Positions 51,422 through 60,570 are shown, counted from the first letter of the stretch. The stretch: 64,000 bases of DNA from Bog-473 sp963770645 (GCA_963770645.1 CAVYQL010000003.1:868001-932000), one strand, 5' to 3'. Notes: a model not told the origin generated them from the letters alone. Made by a program: numbers and translations.

Positions 51422-51521
51422 GAGCATCGAACGGGGACAGGGATGTAGGGCCCGCTAGTGATGCTTGGGCGACGTAGCGGCCGCTTTTGTGTCGGAAGGC
51501 CAATTTGCGGTAGTGACGTAC

Positions 51522-52430
51522 TCACGTCGCTGGGCGCTTCAGCATATGTCGCAGTCCCGCCTCCAAGTCGGAGGAAGTGAACGCGAAGCCGCTTGATTCA
51601 AGAACTGCCGGCTGCACCCGAGCGCTGGTAAAGAGCAAGGAGTCAGCGAGCTCAGATCCCAGCAACAACCTCGGGCCGAACCTGGGCACTGGGAGCAGGG
51701 CCGGTCGAGATAGCACCGCGCTGAGGACTCGAGTGAAATCGCGGTTGGTCACGGGGTTCGGCGCAGTCAAGTTCACTGGCCCACGCACATCATTCGCTAG
51801 TAGCCACTCAATTGCCCGGATCTCGTCATTGAGTGTGATCCAACTCCACCACTGGGCGCCAGATCCGTATCTCCCGCCCAAGCCGATCTTGAACAGCGGC
51901 AACAGCTTGGGGAGCGCGCCTCCCTCCGGACTCAGGACAAGGCCAGTGCGAGCACACACCACCCTGATGCCTGCCTCCGCGGCAGAGGTAGCTTCGGCCT
52001 CCCAGCGCACGCAAAGCGAGGCGAGGAAGTCGTCACCCGGTGGACTTTGCTCAGTGAGAATCTCGTCTGGGCGATCCCCGTAAAACCCGATGGCCGATGC
52101 GCTCACTAGCACCCGAGGCGGGTGACCCAGTCCAGCAAGCGCACCGACGAGCAACGCAGTGGAGCAAGTACGGCTTTCGACGAGAACCCGTTTGCGGTCC
52201 TCGCTCCAGCGGTGGTCGCCGACACCTGCGCCGGCTAGGTGGACCACCGCATCAGCACCTTCTAGGCCATGGGCATCGATGGTGTTGCCTGCGGGATCCC
52301 AACGAACGGCGGACTCACCCGGTTGGACCGGGCGGCGCACGACCCTGACGACGTGGTGGCCGGATCTGGTGAGATGGGAACACAATGCTTGGCCGATCGC
52401 GCCGCTCGATCCCGTGACCACGACCTGCAT
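51522..52430 (-). CDS. TIGR01777 family NAD-binding epimerase
   Basis: A 302-residue SDR-like protein. VVVTGSSGAIGQALCSHLTRSGHHV is the NAD fold; DAVVHLAGAGVGDHRWSEDRKRVLVESR the family signature, then LVSASAIGFYGDR and GLGGRYGSGAQWWSWITLNDEI. These proteins relate to the SulA/YfcH cell-division inhibitor group; role unclear. ATG at 52430 is used because the fold begins at once; longer frames add no conserved residues. Confidence 0.87.
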   Translation of the reverse strand: MQVVVTGSSGAIGQALCSHLTRSGHHVVRVVRRPVQPGESAVRWDPAGNTIDAHGLEGADAVVHLAGAGVGDHRWSEDRKRVLVESRTCSTALLVGALAGLGHPPRVLVSASAIGFYGDRPDEILTEQSPPGDDFLASLCVRWEAEATSAAEAGIRVVCARTGLVLSPEGGALPKLLPLFKIGLGGRYGSGAQWWSWITLNDEIRAIEWLLANDVRGPVNLTAPNPVTNRDFTRVLSAVLSRPALLPVPRFGPRLLLGSELADSLLFTSARVQPAVLESSGFAFTSSDLEAGLRHMLKRPAT

Positions 52431-52561
52431 AGACGTCGCAGCATAGGGCCGCATTACCGTTGTCCACTTGTCCCGCTCCGGGCGTTCTGTGATACCCCTA
52501 ACCACGGGTGGAGTGTGCTCGATGTCGGCACATTTCGCTCTGCGGGAGGCACTGGCTCGGC

Positions 52562-53124
52562 CTACCTCCAAGGGCGCGGGTCACTCGGAAGAAGCGACCA
52601 CGACACGAGGTCTGGACGGTCACCCTTGATCGGTTCATAGGACCGCAATACCCCTTCTCGCGTGAACCCCAGCCTCGCCGCCAGCCGGTTCGATGCTTTG
52701 TTCTCGGGGTGGATTACCAAGAAGACGAGCTCAATTCCTTTGGAGAACCCCCCAGTCAATGAGGAGGCTGAGTGCTCGAGAAGCAACGCCTCGGCCACGC
52801 TCTGAGGCAACAACCCAGTAGTGCGCCTCGGCGCTCACGTGTCGAGGATTGAAGTTCAGTCCTACCTGCCCCAGGAGATGATCGTCGTGTGCATCGACGA
52901 CGGCGAAACGAGGGGTGGCCCATAGACCACCGCTCGTTGCCAGTGTCAATCCACTCGCCAGCCCCTCCCTCCGTGAGGCCATCCTTCATAAACGTGAAAC
53001 GGAGGATGCCCGGGTCCCGACATGCTGAGGCGACAGCGGCAGCATCGCTCGCCCGGAACGGACGGATAGCTATACCCCCACCTTGCGGTCGCGGCTTCGG
53101 CGGGACCCATTCCATGTTGTCCAT
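52562..53124 (-). pseudogene. GNAT acetyltransferase broken by two frameshifts
   Basis: Read in three pieces: IAIRPFRASDAAAVASACRD, then ATPRFAVVDAHDDHLLGQVGLNFNPRHVSAEAHYWVVASERGRGVASRAL (acetyl-CoA motif G-R-G-V-A), then KGIELVFLVIHPENKASNRLAARLGFTREGVL. The first break is one G too many at ATGGGCC near 52920; the second is six Gs where five fit, near 52750. Removing both gives a complete RimJ-like acetyltransferase of about 187 residues. Confidence 0.82.
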
Positions 53125-53354
53125 TCTGTTGGCTCCGAAATATGGCGCACAGATTCGGCGTTCGGGGGCGCCTGGGCGACGAGTGAAGAGTGTCAGTCGA
53201 CGGCCCGTCGCGATTAGTTCGGACGTGAAACTTCCGTCACAGTCGCGGGTGATCGCGATGGACGCACGGGACGGTGGGGTTTAAGGTTCTGCCCGGCAAT
53301 GCAACTAGCGTTGTCGGCGTGACGAATCGGCGGTGGGTTCCGACGGGAGGGTCA

Positions 53355-53735
53355 ATGGTGATCATGCGACGCGCGATGCTCATCGCGGCAGGTTTGGCCA
53401 TGGCGACCAGCATCGGACTGGCAGGGAGCGGCGCCGCCTCGGCCACGGCGCTCAAGATCCATAACCACGCGACCTGGACGCTCGAAGTGAACGGCATCTG
53501 CTCGCTGGCAACCTTTGCGTCCAACGGCAAGTTCACCTCGGACCTTGACGGCCCCAGCGGTGGCAAGTGGAGTGGTGGCGAAGCGACGATCCATATGAAG
53601 TGGAACGACACAGGGCCCGACGGAGGCCTGGTGTTCAATGGCACCTACGGCGCGCGGAAATACTCGGGCAGCGCGATCCAGGACGGCATTTCCTTCTCGG
53701 GCCAGTTGGTCAAGGGAGCCATGTCTGGCTGCTGA
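53355..53735 (+). CDS. Small secreted protein
   Basis: A 126-residue protein with signal peptide (MRRAMLIAAGLAMATSIGLAGSGAASA). The mature part has HATWTLEVNGICSLATFASNGKFTSDL and a beta pattern ending LVKGAMSGC, with two Cys that could pair. Not recognised. ATG at 53355 is the first with a usable upstream site (GGGAGGG). Confidence 0.6.
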   Translation: MVIMRRAMLIAAGLAMATSIGLAGSGAASATALKIHNHATWTLEVNGICSLATFASNGKFTSDLDGPSGGKWSGGEATIHMKWNDTGPDGGLVFNGTYGARKYSGSAIQDGISFSGQLVKGAMSGC

Positions 53736-54194
53736 ACCATCGGCTGTCGTAGAAGGGGGCTACAGGCCCACGTACCATTCCGGGCGAAGGGTCCAGTGGG
53801 TGCCACCGTTGTGCCGAAGTGTCCCGGCGGCAGGTGGCAGTGCGCGGGTGTTGCCTTCCGCGCGTTTTGACGCGAACATTCCATTCGTTCGCGCTCATGC
53901 TCAGAGTGGGTAAACGAAATCGCGGCACGAGCCACCTCCAGCCAGGGACACTTGGCAAGGGCCGTGGCGTCCCTACTCAGGCTGAGGGGAGATCGCCCAC
54001 CCTCTCGGGACATCGGCCACGATCGTTGGCTGGCCCTGGCGGGTGAATGCGGCGGCTGCTGGGGTCCTACAGGGCCCTAGTTCCGATATCGGCTACGGTG
54101 GTTGCAGCCGAGCACCCTGCCCACGCTCGGGCTTCTGCTGCTATAACCCTCGGCGGCGCCGTGTTTGGCTTTGGGCCGAATGTGAAGTGCAGCG
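53736..54194. other. 459-bp gap without a recognisable gene
   Basis: Between two rightward genes. It contains AGGGGGCTACAGGCCC and other short inverted repeats but no credible coding sequence, and a weak relative of the intergenic motif near 53760. Confidence 0.5.
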
Positions 54195-54539
54195 ATGTCC
54201 ACAAGCCCCGAGCTTCGTGATGGGTTCAAAGCCGACCTGATCCACCACCCTGATGGCGTAGTCGTGGTGCTCGCTGGCGAGCTTGACGTTGCCACAGCGC
54301 CTGTGCTGCGCAGGCGGATGGACGATCTCATGGCGCAAGGCAGTGCCCACATCGTGATCGACTGCGCGGGCTTGAGCTACATCGACTCAACGGGTGTGGC
54401 GATACTCGTTGACAGCTGGGAATGGCTGGACGCGTTGGGCGGTTCGCTGGTTGTCCGTAACGCGACGCAAATGGCGGTGAAGGTATTCCAGATCACCAAC
54501 GTGGCTTCGATGCTCTTAGGTTCGCCCCAAGCCGCCTAG
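54195..54539 (+). CDS. STAS-domain anti-anti-sigma factor-like protein
   Basis: A 114-residue single STAS domain. VVVLAGELDVATAPVLRRRMDDLMAQG and IDCAGLSYIDSTGVAILVDSWEW carry the family D-S-T/S-G phosphorylation site (Ser in IDSTG). These proteins bind anti-sigma kinases in stress regulation. No RsbW-type kinase is nearby. The family is sure, the network role is inferred. Confidence 0.9.
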   Translation: MSTSPELRDGFKADLIHHPDGVVVVLAGELDVATAPVLRRRMDDLMAQGSAHIVIDCAGLSYIDSTGVAILVDSWEWLDALGGSLVVRNATQMAVKVFQITNVASMLLGSPQAA

Positions 54540-54895
54540 CGACATTGGATCAGCGCTCAGCGGGTGAGGATGTAGAACGCCCCGCGAACTTCCTCGATGC
54601 GGGGTTGGCGTTCGCGCTGTCTGGAAACATCGACTCTTCTCACGCGAATCTAGTGAGATGCGCCGAGACTGAGGCGACCGTCGATTGGCAGGTCAAGAAC
54701 GAGGGGCTGCTCTCCGCCCGGTTGAAATCTCGATCCACCCGATTGGTCGCCGCCGTCAATGAGAAAGAGGCGTGTTGGTTGGCACTTCGCCTTTCCGACT
54801 GACTATCACCTACGTGCCGTACGTGGCGCCTCATTGGCGAACGGGGATAGACCCCGACCCCGTGGTGAGGACAGCCATGGCCGCATCATGCAAGA

Positions 54896-55726
54896 GTGAG
54901 CCAGGTGAATCTCGGTGGCAATGTTCCGATTCGATTGGTGGCAAGTGATCTCGACGGAACCCTGCTCCGACGAGACGGGTCCATTTCAGAACGAACTGCC
55001 TTGGCGGTTCGATCGATGGGTGAGGCAGGAATCTCTATTGTGCTCGCAACCGCAAGGCCGCCCCGCTTCCTCGGGGAGATCGTGGAAGCCCTTTCATGCC
55101 ACCCCATCGTGGTGTGTTCGAACGGTGCCTTCGTATGGGACTCTGAAGCGAATAGCGTTCAGATGGAGAATCTGATTTCGACAGAGGTGGCCGCCGAAAG
55201 TATTCGTAGGGCGCGGGAAGTCCTGGCTGACGCAGTGTTCTCCGTCGAGATCAGCATCGACAGCTACGGCTGCGAGCCGCACTATGTAGGTGAGTGGCCT
55301 CGGCCCGCCGAAGCAGAGGTGGCTCCGGTCGAGGACCTCGTTGTCACACCTGTGGCCAAGCTCTCCATCAGACATGGCCCGAGCGACCCCTGGCTAACGC
55401 TCGATCGGGTCCAGCACGCTCTCGGAGACCTCGTCGAAGTGACACGGTCCAGCCCAACGGCCCCCATCGAACTCTTGGCGTTAGGCGTGTCAAAGGCCTC
55501 TGGCGTGGGATTTGTCGCTGAGCGGCTCGGCATCTCGCCCGCAGAGACCCTGGCCGTTGGCGACATGCCTAACGACCTACCCATGCTGCGGTGGGCTGGA
55601 CGGTCTGCCGCACCAGCGAACGCCCACGAAGTCGTGTTGACAACCGTAGACGTTGTTCTCGGCGATTGCGATGACGATGGCGTTGCCGTTTTCATCGAAC
55701 AGCTGGCGGGTGTCGCTGAACGTTGA
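54896..55726 (+). CDS. HAD-superfamily hydrolase (Cof type)
   Basis: A 276-residue phosphatase. LVASDLDGTLLRRDG (motif I), IVLATARPP (motif II), VTPVAKLSIRH and LGVSKASGVGFVAERLGI, then AVGDMPNDLPMLRWAG (motif IV) are complete. The cap is of the C2 type. Phosphosugar or cofactor phosphates are common substrates. GTG at 54896 is the start. Confidence 0.88.
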   Translation: MSQVNLGGNVPIRLVASDLDGTLLRRDGSISERTALAVRSMGEAGISIVLATARPPRFLGEIVEALSCHPIVVCSNGAFVWDSEANSVQMENLISTEVAAESIRRAREVLADAVFSVEISIDSYGCEPHYVGEWPRPAEAEVAPVEDLVVTPVAKLSIRHGPSDPWLTLDRVQHALGDLVEVTRSSPTAPIELLALGVSKASGVGFVAERLGISPAETLAVGDMPNDLPMLRWAGRSAAPANAHEVVLTTVDVVLGDCDDDGVAVFIEQLAGVAER

Positions 55727-55786
55727 GCAAACGGCCCAGACCCGGCGGACGGGGATAGTCCTCTTAGTCTGGACAAGACTGACGTC

Positions 55787-56503
55787 GTGGACTCGAACCG
55801 AGCACTGTCTAACTCCGCCTATTCGGGTAGAGGGATTGCCATCTGTCACTCAAAGCGGGACGGACTCGGTGTCATCTACTGGATTAGCGGCAGGAGCCCC
55901 GCGTCCAAGCGTCGCGCGTTGGTGCCTGATGACGTCGGTCTCAGGGTGGTGGACCTGGAGGGTCTCGATGACGATTCGCTTCGCCATTATCGGGCGGCTC
56001 GCTCGGAAGATCACTTCGAGGTCGTGGGCAATGGGGACCACCTAGATCAGATGTCTTTCGCCCTGTCTCGGGGGGTCTCGATTGCGAGCGTCTTCGAGAG
56101 ACTTGAACCCGAGCCGGACCAGATTGGCACGCCCAGATTGGCGGCTGTTCTGGAACAGAGAACGAGATTGATCACCATCGGGGGCGCACGACCCAGATCC
56201 GCAGGATCAGGCTCTGAGCTCCACCTTCTGGGACCCACGGCGATCGAGGTGGGAAAGGGCCTCCTGATCGCAACCTACATGGGCAACCCCAAGTCACCGT
56301 CGCCATGGTCGGAGCCGCAATGGATTGAAGTGGTCGATTCTTTTGAAGACCAGATGGAAGGGCTCTGGAGCGCATTGGGCGACGACTATCGCATCGCCAT
56401 CGCCGGCAAGTTGGCGGGCCCAGGCGCGTCCTGGCAGGTGCGCGAATCGCAATTCGCAGACCGGACTGGAGCCACCAGGCCGGCGAACGGGGATACGCCC
56501 TAG
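55787..56503 (+). CDS. IMP cyclohydrolase-like (PurO family) protein
   Basis: A 238-residue protein. YSGRGIAICHSKRDGLGVIYWISGRSPASKRR matches the start of archaeal/bacterial PurO proteins (Y-x-G-R-G-I-x-x-G-x-x-x-D-G...Y-W-I-x-G-R-S). FEDQMEGLWSALGDDYRIAIAGKL is part of the fold's second half. In archaea PurO closes the inosinate ring; bacteria usually use PurH, so this could have another role. Starts at GTG 55787. Confidence 0.7.
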   Translation: MDSNRALSNSAYSGRGIAICHSKRDGLGVIYWISGRSPASKRRALVPDDVGLRVVDLEGLDDDSLRHYRAARSEDHFEVVGNGDHLDQMSFALSRGVSIASVFERLEPEPDQIGTPRLAAVLEQRTRLITIGGARPRSAGSGSELHLLGPTAIEVGKGLLIATYMGNPKSPSPWSEPQWIEVVDSFEDQMEGLWSALGDDYRIAIAGKLAGPGASWQVRESQFADRTGATRPANGDTP

Positions 56504-57100
56504 GCTTCAGCGCCGCAGTTCTACCGATGAAGGCGTCCAGATCGCCCGCGCCGCTGGTATGACTTGCCAATCCGTCAGACCCAATGACCCTTCGGCACGA
56601 CGGGGCACCCGTTGGGTCAGCCCGATTAGCCGAACGCGTGACGCAGGAACCGGATAGATCACGTACTGGGTGCCCATCGTCGTGTTCGGTACTGTGGGCA
56701 GGGGCACTGAGCACAGTTGGTCCCGGAGCGGTAGTGCTGGTGTGCTGCACACGGGTCGCCGCAAAACCTGCACTTCCGTGGCGCGAGTTCCTTTTTCGTC
56801 TCCGCGAACACCGAAAGACGATCGAAGACTTCTCGGGTCAACTTGAGCGTTGCTGACACGATTGCCGTCCCTTAGCTCGAACACCTGCTCGCAGCATGCA
56901 CCTCAAGCTGTAACAAATGCAGCAACTCACGGCGAAATACCAGGCGGACGCTCTCATCCACACGGACGGTGTGGACCGCCTGCCCCCTAAAGTGCCGAAC
57001 TGCCCCACCGTCCCCGCGAACGGAGACACCCTCGAAGTTCAACGAGGGGGGTTCAGATCACGCAGAGTTGACGAGCCAAACCGATTTTCGTGCTGGCGGA
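56504..57100. other. 597-bp stretch with only a small leftward gene candidate
   Basis: Contains the small Cys-rich gene candidate at 56659 and copies of the intergenic motif at 56483 and 57016. No other credible coding sequence. Confidence 0.5.
56659..56859 (-). CDS. Small Cys-rich protein, possible zinc ribbon
   Basis: A 66-residue frame with KCRFCGDPCAAHQHYRSGT and NCAQCPCPQY. Four or five Cys and two His are spaced as in a zinc ribbon, which chance frames rarely show. No family name is recognised. Confidence 0.4.
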   Translation of the reverse strand: MSATLKLTREVFDRLSVFAETKKELAPRKCRFCGDPCAAHQHYRSGTNCAQCPCPQYRTRRWAPST

Positions 57101-57427
57101 ATGCGGAAGAATTCCGCTGTGACTGAAAGCTTTCCCGCCTTGAGTGGCGTGGCCCTTGACACAACCAACGCTCGGGCTTTGGCGGAGTTCTATCGCCAGC
57201 TACTGGGGTACGAGTACCGATCTGGAGACGCACCACCTTCCTCGGACGAGCCTGACGAACGTGGCGCAGACTGGTTGGTGCTGCTCGGTCCTCCGGGAAG
57301 TACACCCCTTGCGTTTCAGCAGGTGGCCAAGCTCGCGCGATCTACGTGGCCTGAAGACGCAGTGCCTCAACAGTTGCATTTGGACCTCACCGTGCCAGAT
57401 GTCGTCCTTTTGTATTTTTGTCTCTAA
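57101..57427 (+). CDS. VOC/glyoxalase-fold protein, truncated
   Basis: About 108 residues. FPALSGVALDTTNARALAEFYRQLLGYEY is a normal VOC start, followed by WLVLLGPPGSTPLAFQQV and PQQLHLDLTVPDVV. The last third of the fold is lost: VVLLYFCL and a stop replace the usual second beta unit. The downstream bases include a GTATTTTTGTCTC T-rich patch, suggesting a small deletion. Probably non-functional. Confidence 0.6.
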   Translation: MRKNSAVTESFPALSGVALDTTNARALAEFYRQLLGYEYRSGDAPPSSDEPDERGADWLVLLGPPGSTPLAFQQVAKLARSTWPEDAVPQQLHLDLTVPDVVLLYFCL

Positions 57428-57597
57428 GCCATGATGCCCGTGCCTGGCGCAAGGACCATTTATCGGAATCGAATTCACCGTCTTCCGGTATCCCCGATGT
57501 GCTGAAGGGTTCGCCCCAACCCGGCAGCGAACGGGGGGCACTTGCGAGCCAGAATGACAGGCGAGAGCGGTTCATACTCTTTACGTAGGAGGCTCCC

Positions 57598-57993
57598 GTG
57601 CCCGACTTGCCGACCATCGCACACGTGACTCTGACAGTCAGCGATCTCGACCGCAGTGTCCGGTGGTACGAACGACTCTTCGACGTGGCGTTTCACTGGG
57701 ACGAAAGCCCTGGCCCCTTTCGACGAGCTGTCTGGCTTGTCGATGGTCAAACCCTTGTCGGGCTTCACGAATTCCCCGATCCATCTGACACCCTTCCATT
57801 CGACGAGCGCCGAATTGGTCTGGACCATCTGGCATTCGCCTGTAGAGGCCGAGATGAGCTTGAGGGGTGGGAAAACCGGCTCTTAGAACTCGGTATCGAT
57901 AATGGCGGAATCGTCGACGCCGGCTACGGCTCTGGACTCTCCTGCCGTGACCCGGACAACATCGCTTTGGAATTCTTCGCTCCCGCCTTTTAA
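57598..57993 (+). CDS. VOC/glyoxalase-fold protein
   Basis: A 131-residue complete VOC protein: IAHVTLTVSDLDRSVRWYERLFDVAF and IGLDHLAFACRGRDELEGWENRLLELGI start the two units; GLSCRDPDNIALEFFAP ends it. GTG at 57598 has AGGAGG seven bases upstream. Metal ligands would be His8, His75-like and Glu near the end. Function unknown. Confidence 0.84.
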   Translation: MPDLPTIAHVTLTVSDLDRSVRWYERLFDVAFHWDESPGPFRRAVWLVDGQTLVGLHEFPDPSDTLPFDERRIGLDHLAFACRGRDELEGWENRLLELGIDNGGIVDAGYGSGLSCRDPDNIALEFFAPAF

Positions 57994-58285
57994 GAGAGGG
58001 ACCTCGCGGTGTCAGGTCTAGTCGTCATGGTCGTTGGGAGCCGTGATTTTCACGGCGATGCATGACGCCATCCCGGCGAGCTCCTATCACTTGTCAACCC
58101 CTCTTCGGGGGCTCGGGAGTGAAAACAGCGGACACGACATTGATGAGCACTCGTGGTGAGGACAAGCTCCTATTAGGTCACGCGTTTTCGAGATCGTTGA
58201 CCCGAGCTGTGGGTCGGCGAGTCGCTGGCGAGTCAGCTCCAATGAGCGACAGTACCGGGGAAGGCCAGACCCACAGCCCGAGGAT
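57994..58285. other. 292-bp gap at the end of the IS110 remnant
   Basis: No coding sequence seen. It holds ACCCCTCTTCGGGGGCTCGG, a short hairpin, between 58098 and 58117. Confidence 0.5.
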
Positions 58286-59150
58286 TCAGCCGCGAGGCAG
58301 GTAGCGGTAGACCTCGCGGGCGACGTAGCGCTTCAAGATGCGGATGACCTCGTGCTTGGTCTTGCCTTCCTTGACTCGCCGCTCGAAGTAGACGCGGGGT
58401 CTCGGGGTCATGAGCGATGCGGACCATGACGATGCGCCACAGCGCGCTGTTGGCCTGGCGGTCACCACCGTCATGCGCCTTGACCCTGCCGCTGGTCTTG
58501 CCCGAGCCATCGGGCACCGGAGCCACGCCGCACAGGTGCGCCCAGGCTGCTTCAGAGTGGAGCCGCTCGGGGTTGTCGCCGGCCGCCATCACGAGTGCGG
58601 CTGCGGTGTCGGGTCCGACGCCGAAGAGATCCAACAGCTTGGGCGCGGTGACCACGAGGAGCGCCTCAATCCGGGCGCCGAGCTCGGCCAACTCTGTGTC
58701 GAGCCCTTCAATGCGATGGGCCAACGAGGACAGCGACGTCTTGGTGGCCGCGGTCACCGGATCGGGAGATCGCGTCGGGCGGAGCTTGGACCCTTCGGCG
58801 ACGAGGGCCGACACAGAGAGGCCCTTGAGTCGACAACGGCGCTGCTCGGGCAGGCTGTAGCCGAGGTGGCGCATCTGGATCAGCGCCTTGACCCGGGCCT
58901 GGCGGGCCGAGCGCTTCGCCACGACGAGAACCCGGATGGCCTCGACGGCGCCGTCTCTGGACTTGGGCTTGCCGCTCGCCCGACCACCGAGGGCGGCTCG
59001 GGCTGCTTCGACGGCGTCGAGGGGATCGGACTTGCCAGTGCTGCGGCGCTTCGGCGATTCGGTCGGTCGACCTCGATGACCTCGACACCGCAGCGGCGCA
59101 GATGGCGGGCCAAGCCGGCTCCATAGGAACCGGTTCCTTCGACGCCGATC
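58286..59150 (-). pseudogene. IS110-family transposase remnant, 5' end missing
   Basis: Starts abruptly at IGVEGTGSYGAGLARHLR (equal to residue 62 of the intact IS110) and continues through TGKSDPLDAVEAARAALGG to the C-terminus KHEVIRILKRYVAREVYRYLPRG. Two frame breaks: a lost base near 59062 (between DRPNRR and RRSTGKSDP) and an extra C in CCCC near 58400 (before RVYFERR). The first catalytic Asp and the leader with any bridge RNA are gone. It is joined in frame to a GntR gene fragment. Confidence 0.85.
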
Positions 59151-59432
59151 TTGGTCGCGAAGTCGAGGAACTCCCACATGCGGGCGACAACGGCGCTGCG
59201 CTCTGGCGTACCGGCGACGACGATGGCCCGACCTCGACCAAGCTCCAAGAGTCCCTCATCTCGTAGGGCACGCAGCGCCCGTGGCATGGTATTGGTGTTC
59301 ACACCGAGAACGGCAGCGAGATCCTTGGCCTGGGGGATACGGTCGCCGGGATCAGCCTCACCGTCGGAATCTGGATCGATGTGGAGATCCGAGCAGGGTT
59401 ACCAACTCGGTGGTGGCCAACGTTGTGGTCAT
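59151..59432 (-). pseudogene. GntR regulator remnant joined to the IS110 fragment
   Basis: ATG at 59432 gives TTTLATTELVTLL, a frame break at CTCGGATCTC (one G too many), then DLHIDPDSDGEADPGDRIPQAKDLAAVLGVNTNTMPRALRALRDEGLLELGRGRAIVVAGTPERSAVVARMWEFLDFATK. It is close to the intact GntR at 32.7 kb. About 15 residues of the first helix pair are missing between DSD and GEAD. The helix-turn-helix tail then runs into transposase sequence. Confidence 0.8.
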
Positions 59433-59509
59433 ATGACCGAAACAGCCCGTCGGCAGCTTTGGGCTGTGCCGCAAGGCGGGATGGGCGGAAGGCATGTCAG
59501 CATGGCGCC

Positions 59510-60421
59510 ATGGAAAGCGTGACATCCCCTGGCCGCGCGACCGGCGACGCTGAGGGGTGGGACCTGAGACCCATGGCCCTCGATGATGTCGAAGCAGCGA
59601 TGGCCGTGGTCGAGGCTGCCGACGCCGCGCAAGCAGAAGCGGGTCAGCTTCCGCCGCGCACCCCACCGAGCGACGCCCAGTTGGAGGCCAGCCGCGAAGG
59701 CCATGCCCGGTTCGTGCAGCGCGACGGGCCCGGAGCTTGGGTGGCGGTCTCGGAAGGGAAAGTGATGGGCGTTGCCGAGTCTGTGCGACGGGAGAGCTTT
59801 TGGGGGCTTTCGATGCTGTTCGTCCACCCAGCGTTCCAGAGCCGGGGAGTGGGCGGGCGGCTCCTCGATGCGGCCATGGGCTACGCCGCCGGCGCCACCC
59901 AGCGCATGATCCAGTCCTCGTCCGACCCCCGAGCCATGCGTCGCTACTTCCTGGCCGGACTAGCCATGCACCCGACGGCCGAGATGGGGGGAGAACCCGA
60001 CCGCCGGGCCATCCCACCCTCGCTGCCCGGTCGGGATGGCGATGAGGGAGACCTCGAATTGGTGGCCGAGGTCGAGGCACACCTGGGTCGTTCGCGGACC
60101 GAGGATGTGGCCTTCGGGCTGAGGGATGGGCGTTGCCGCATTGACGTGGTGGACAGCGACTCCGGGCGAGGGTGGGTGCTTTGGCGCCCGGACCGACCGG
60201 TCATGCTGGGAGCAACAGACGAGCAGACAGCCGCCGTCCTCCTGTGGCGCTTCATCGTCGGCTCCGAGGGAGAAATCCTGGTCCACGGGCTCACCGCTGC
60301 CCAGCAGTGGGCGTTCGGTGTGCTTCATCAGGCGCGTCTCACGGCGAAGATACGCGGGTCCTTGTTCGTCGACGGCATGGCTGTCCCAGTCCCCTGGATC
60401 CCTTCAGGCTGGTACTTCTAG
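59510..60421 (+). CDS. GNAT acetyltransferase with C-terminal extension
   Basis: A 303-residue protein. WDLRPMALDDVEAAMAVVEAAD opens the GNAT fold, and LSMLFVHPAFQSRGVGGRLLDAAMGYA holds the acetyl-CoA motif Q-S-R-G-V-G-G. The rest (to about 290) resembles a degenerate second GNAT unit, with WVLWRPDRPVMLGATDEQTAAVLLWRFI. Substrate unknown. ATG at 59510. Confidence 0.82.
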   Translation: MESVTSPGRATGDAEGWDLRPMALDDVEAAMAVVEAADAAQAEAGQLPPRTPPSDAQLEASREGHARFVQRDGPGAWVAVSEGKVMGVAESVRRESFWGLSMLFVHPAFQSRGVGGRLLDAAMGYAAGATQRMIQSSSDPRAMRRYFLAGLAMHPTAEMGGEPDRRAIPPSLPGRDGDEGDLELVAEVEAHLGRSRTEDVAFGLRDGRCRIDVVDSDSGRGWVLWRPDRPVMLGATDEQTAAVLLWRFIVGSEGEILVHGLTAAQQWAFGVLHQARLTAKIRGSLFVDGMAVPVPWIPSGWYF

Positions 60422-60570
60422 ACCCTGAAAGGCCGTGAGCGCATGCACAGACCGCCAACAAACGAAAGTCGGCAAGCCTCGCGTTAGCTTCAGTGCTGTT
60501 CCACCAGGTGATGAACATAGGAGTCTCGTGCCATCTGGTCCCCCGTCTGGTTCATCGTCTGGTCCGGTTC

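Larger units (their letters stand above)
50092..51430 (+). mobile_element. IS110-family insertion sequence inside a repeated motif
   Basis: A single transposase gene with a 270-bp leader and a few bases of 3' tail. Joining the flanks CCCGGCAGCGA (50081-50091) and ACGGGGACAG (51431-51440) recreates a copy of the intergenic motif seen intact at 57520-57540, which sets the ends within a few bases (both flanks carry CGA). Length about 1.34 kb is usual. No terminal inverted repeats, also usual for the family. Confidence 0.6.
42184..57540 (+). repeat. Dispersed intergenic motif, core GCGAACGGGGATA
   Basis: Nine copies in one orientation at 42184, 46811, 49140, 51426, 54837, 55745, 56483, 57016 and 57527 (14 bp each, for example GCGAACGGGGATAG, GCGGACGGGGATAG, GCGCACGGGGACAC). 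Several are preceded by GTGCYGA and a C-rich stretch 20-30 bp upstream. All lie in gaps between genes. Their meaning is unknown. Confidence 0.7.

Noticed and set aside
54545..54802. An 85-codon TTG frame after the STAS gene
   Set aside because: Rare start, no ribosome site and no recognisable features.
42184..57540. The intergenic motif as integron attC sites
   Set aside because: The attC core GTTRRRY/RYYYAAC is absent, no integron integrase is seen, and genes are not in one orientation.
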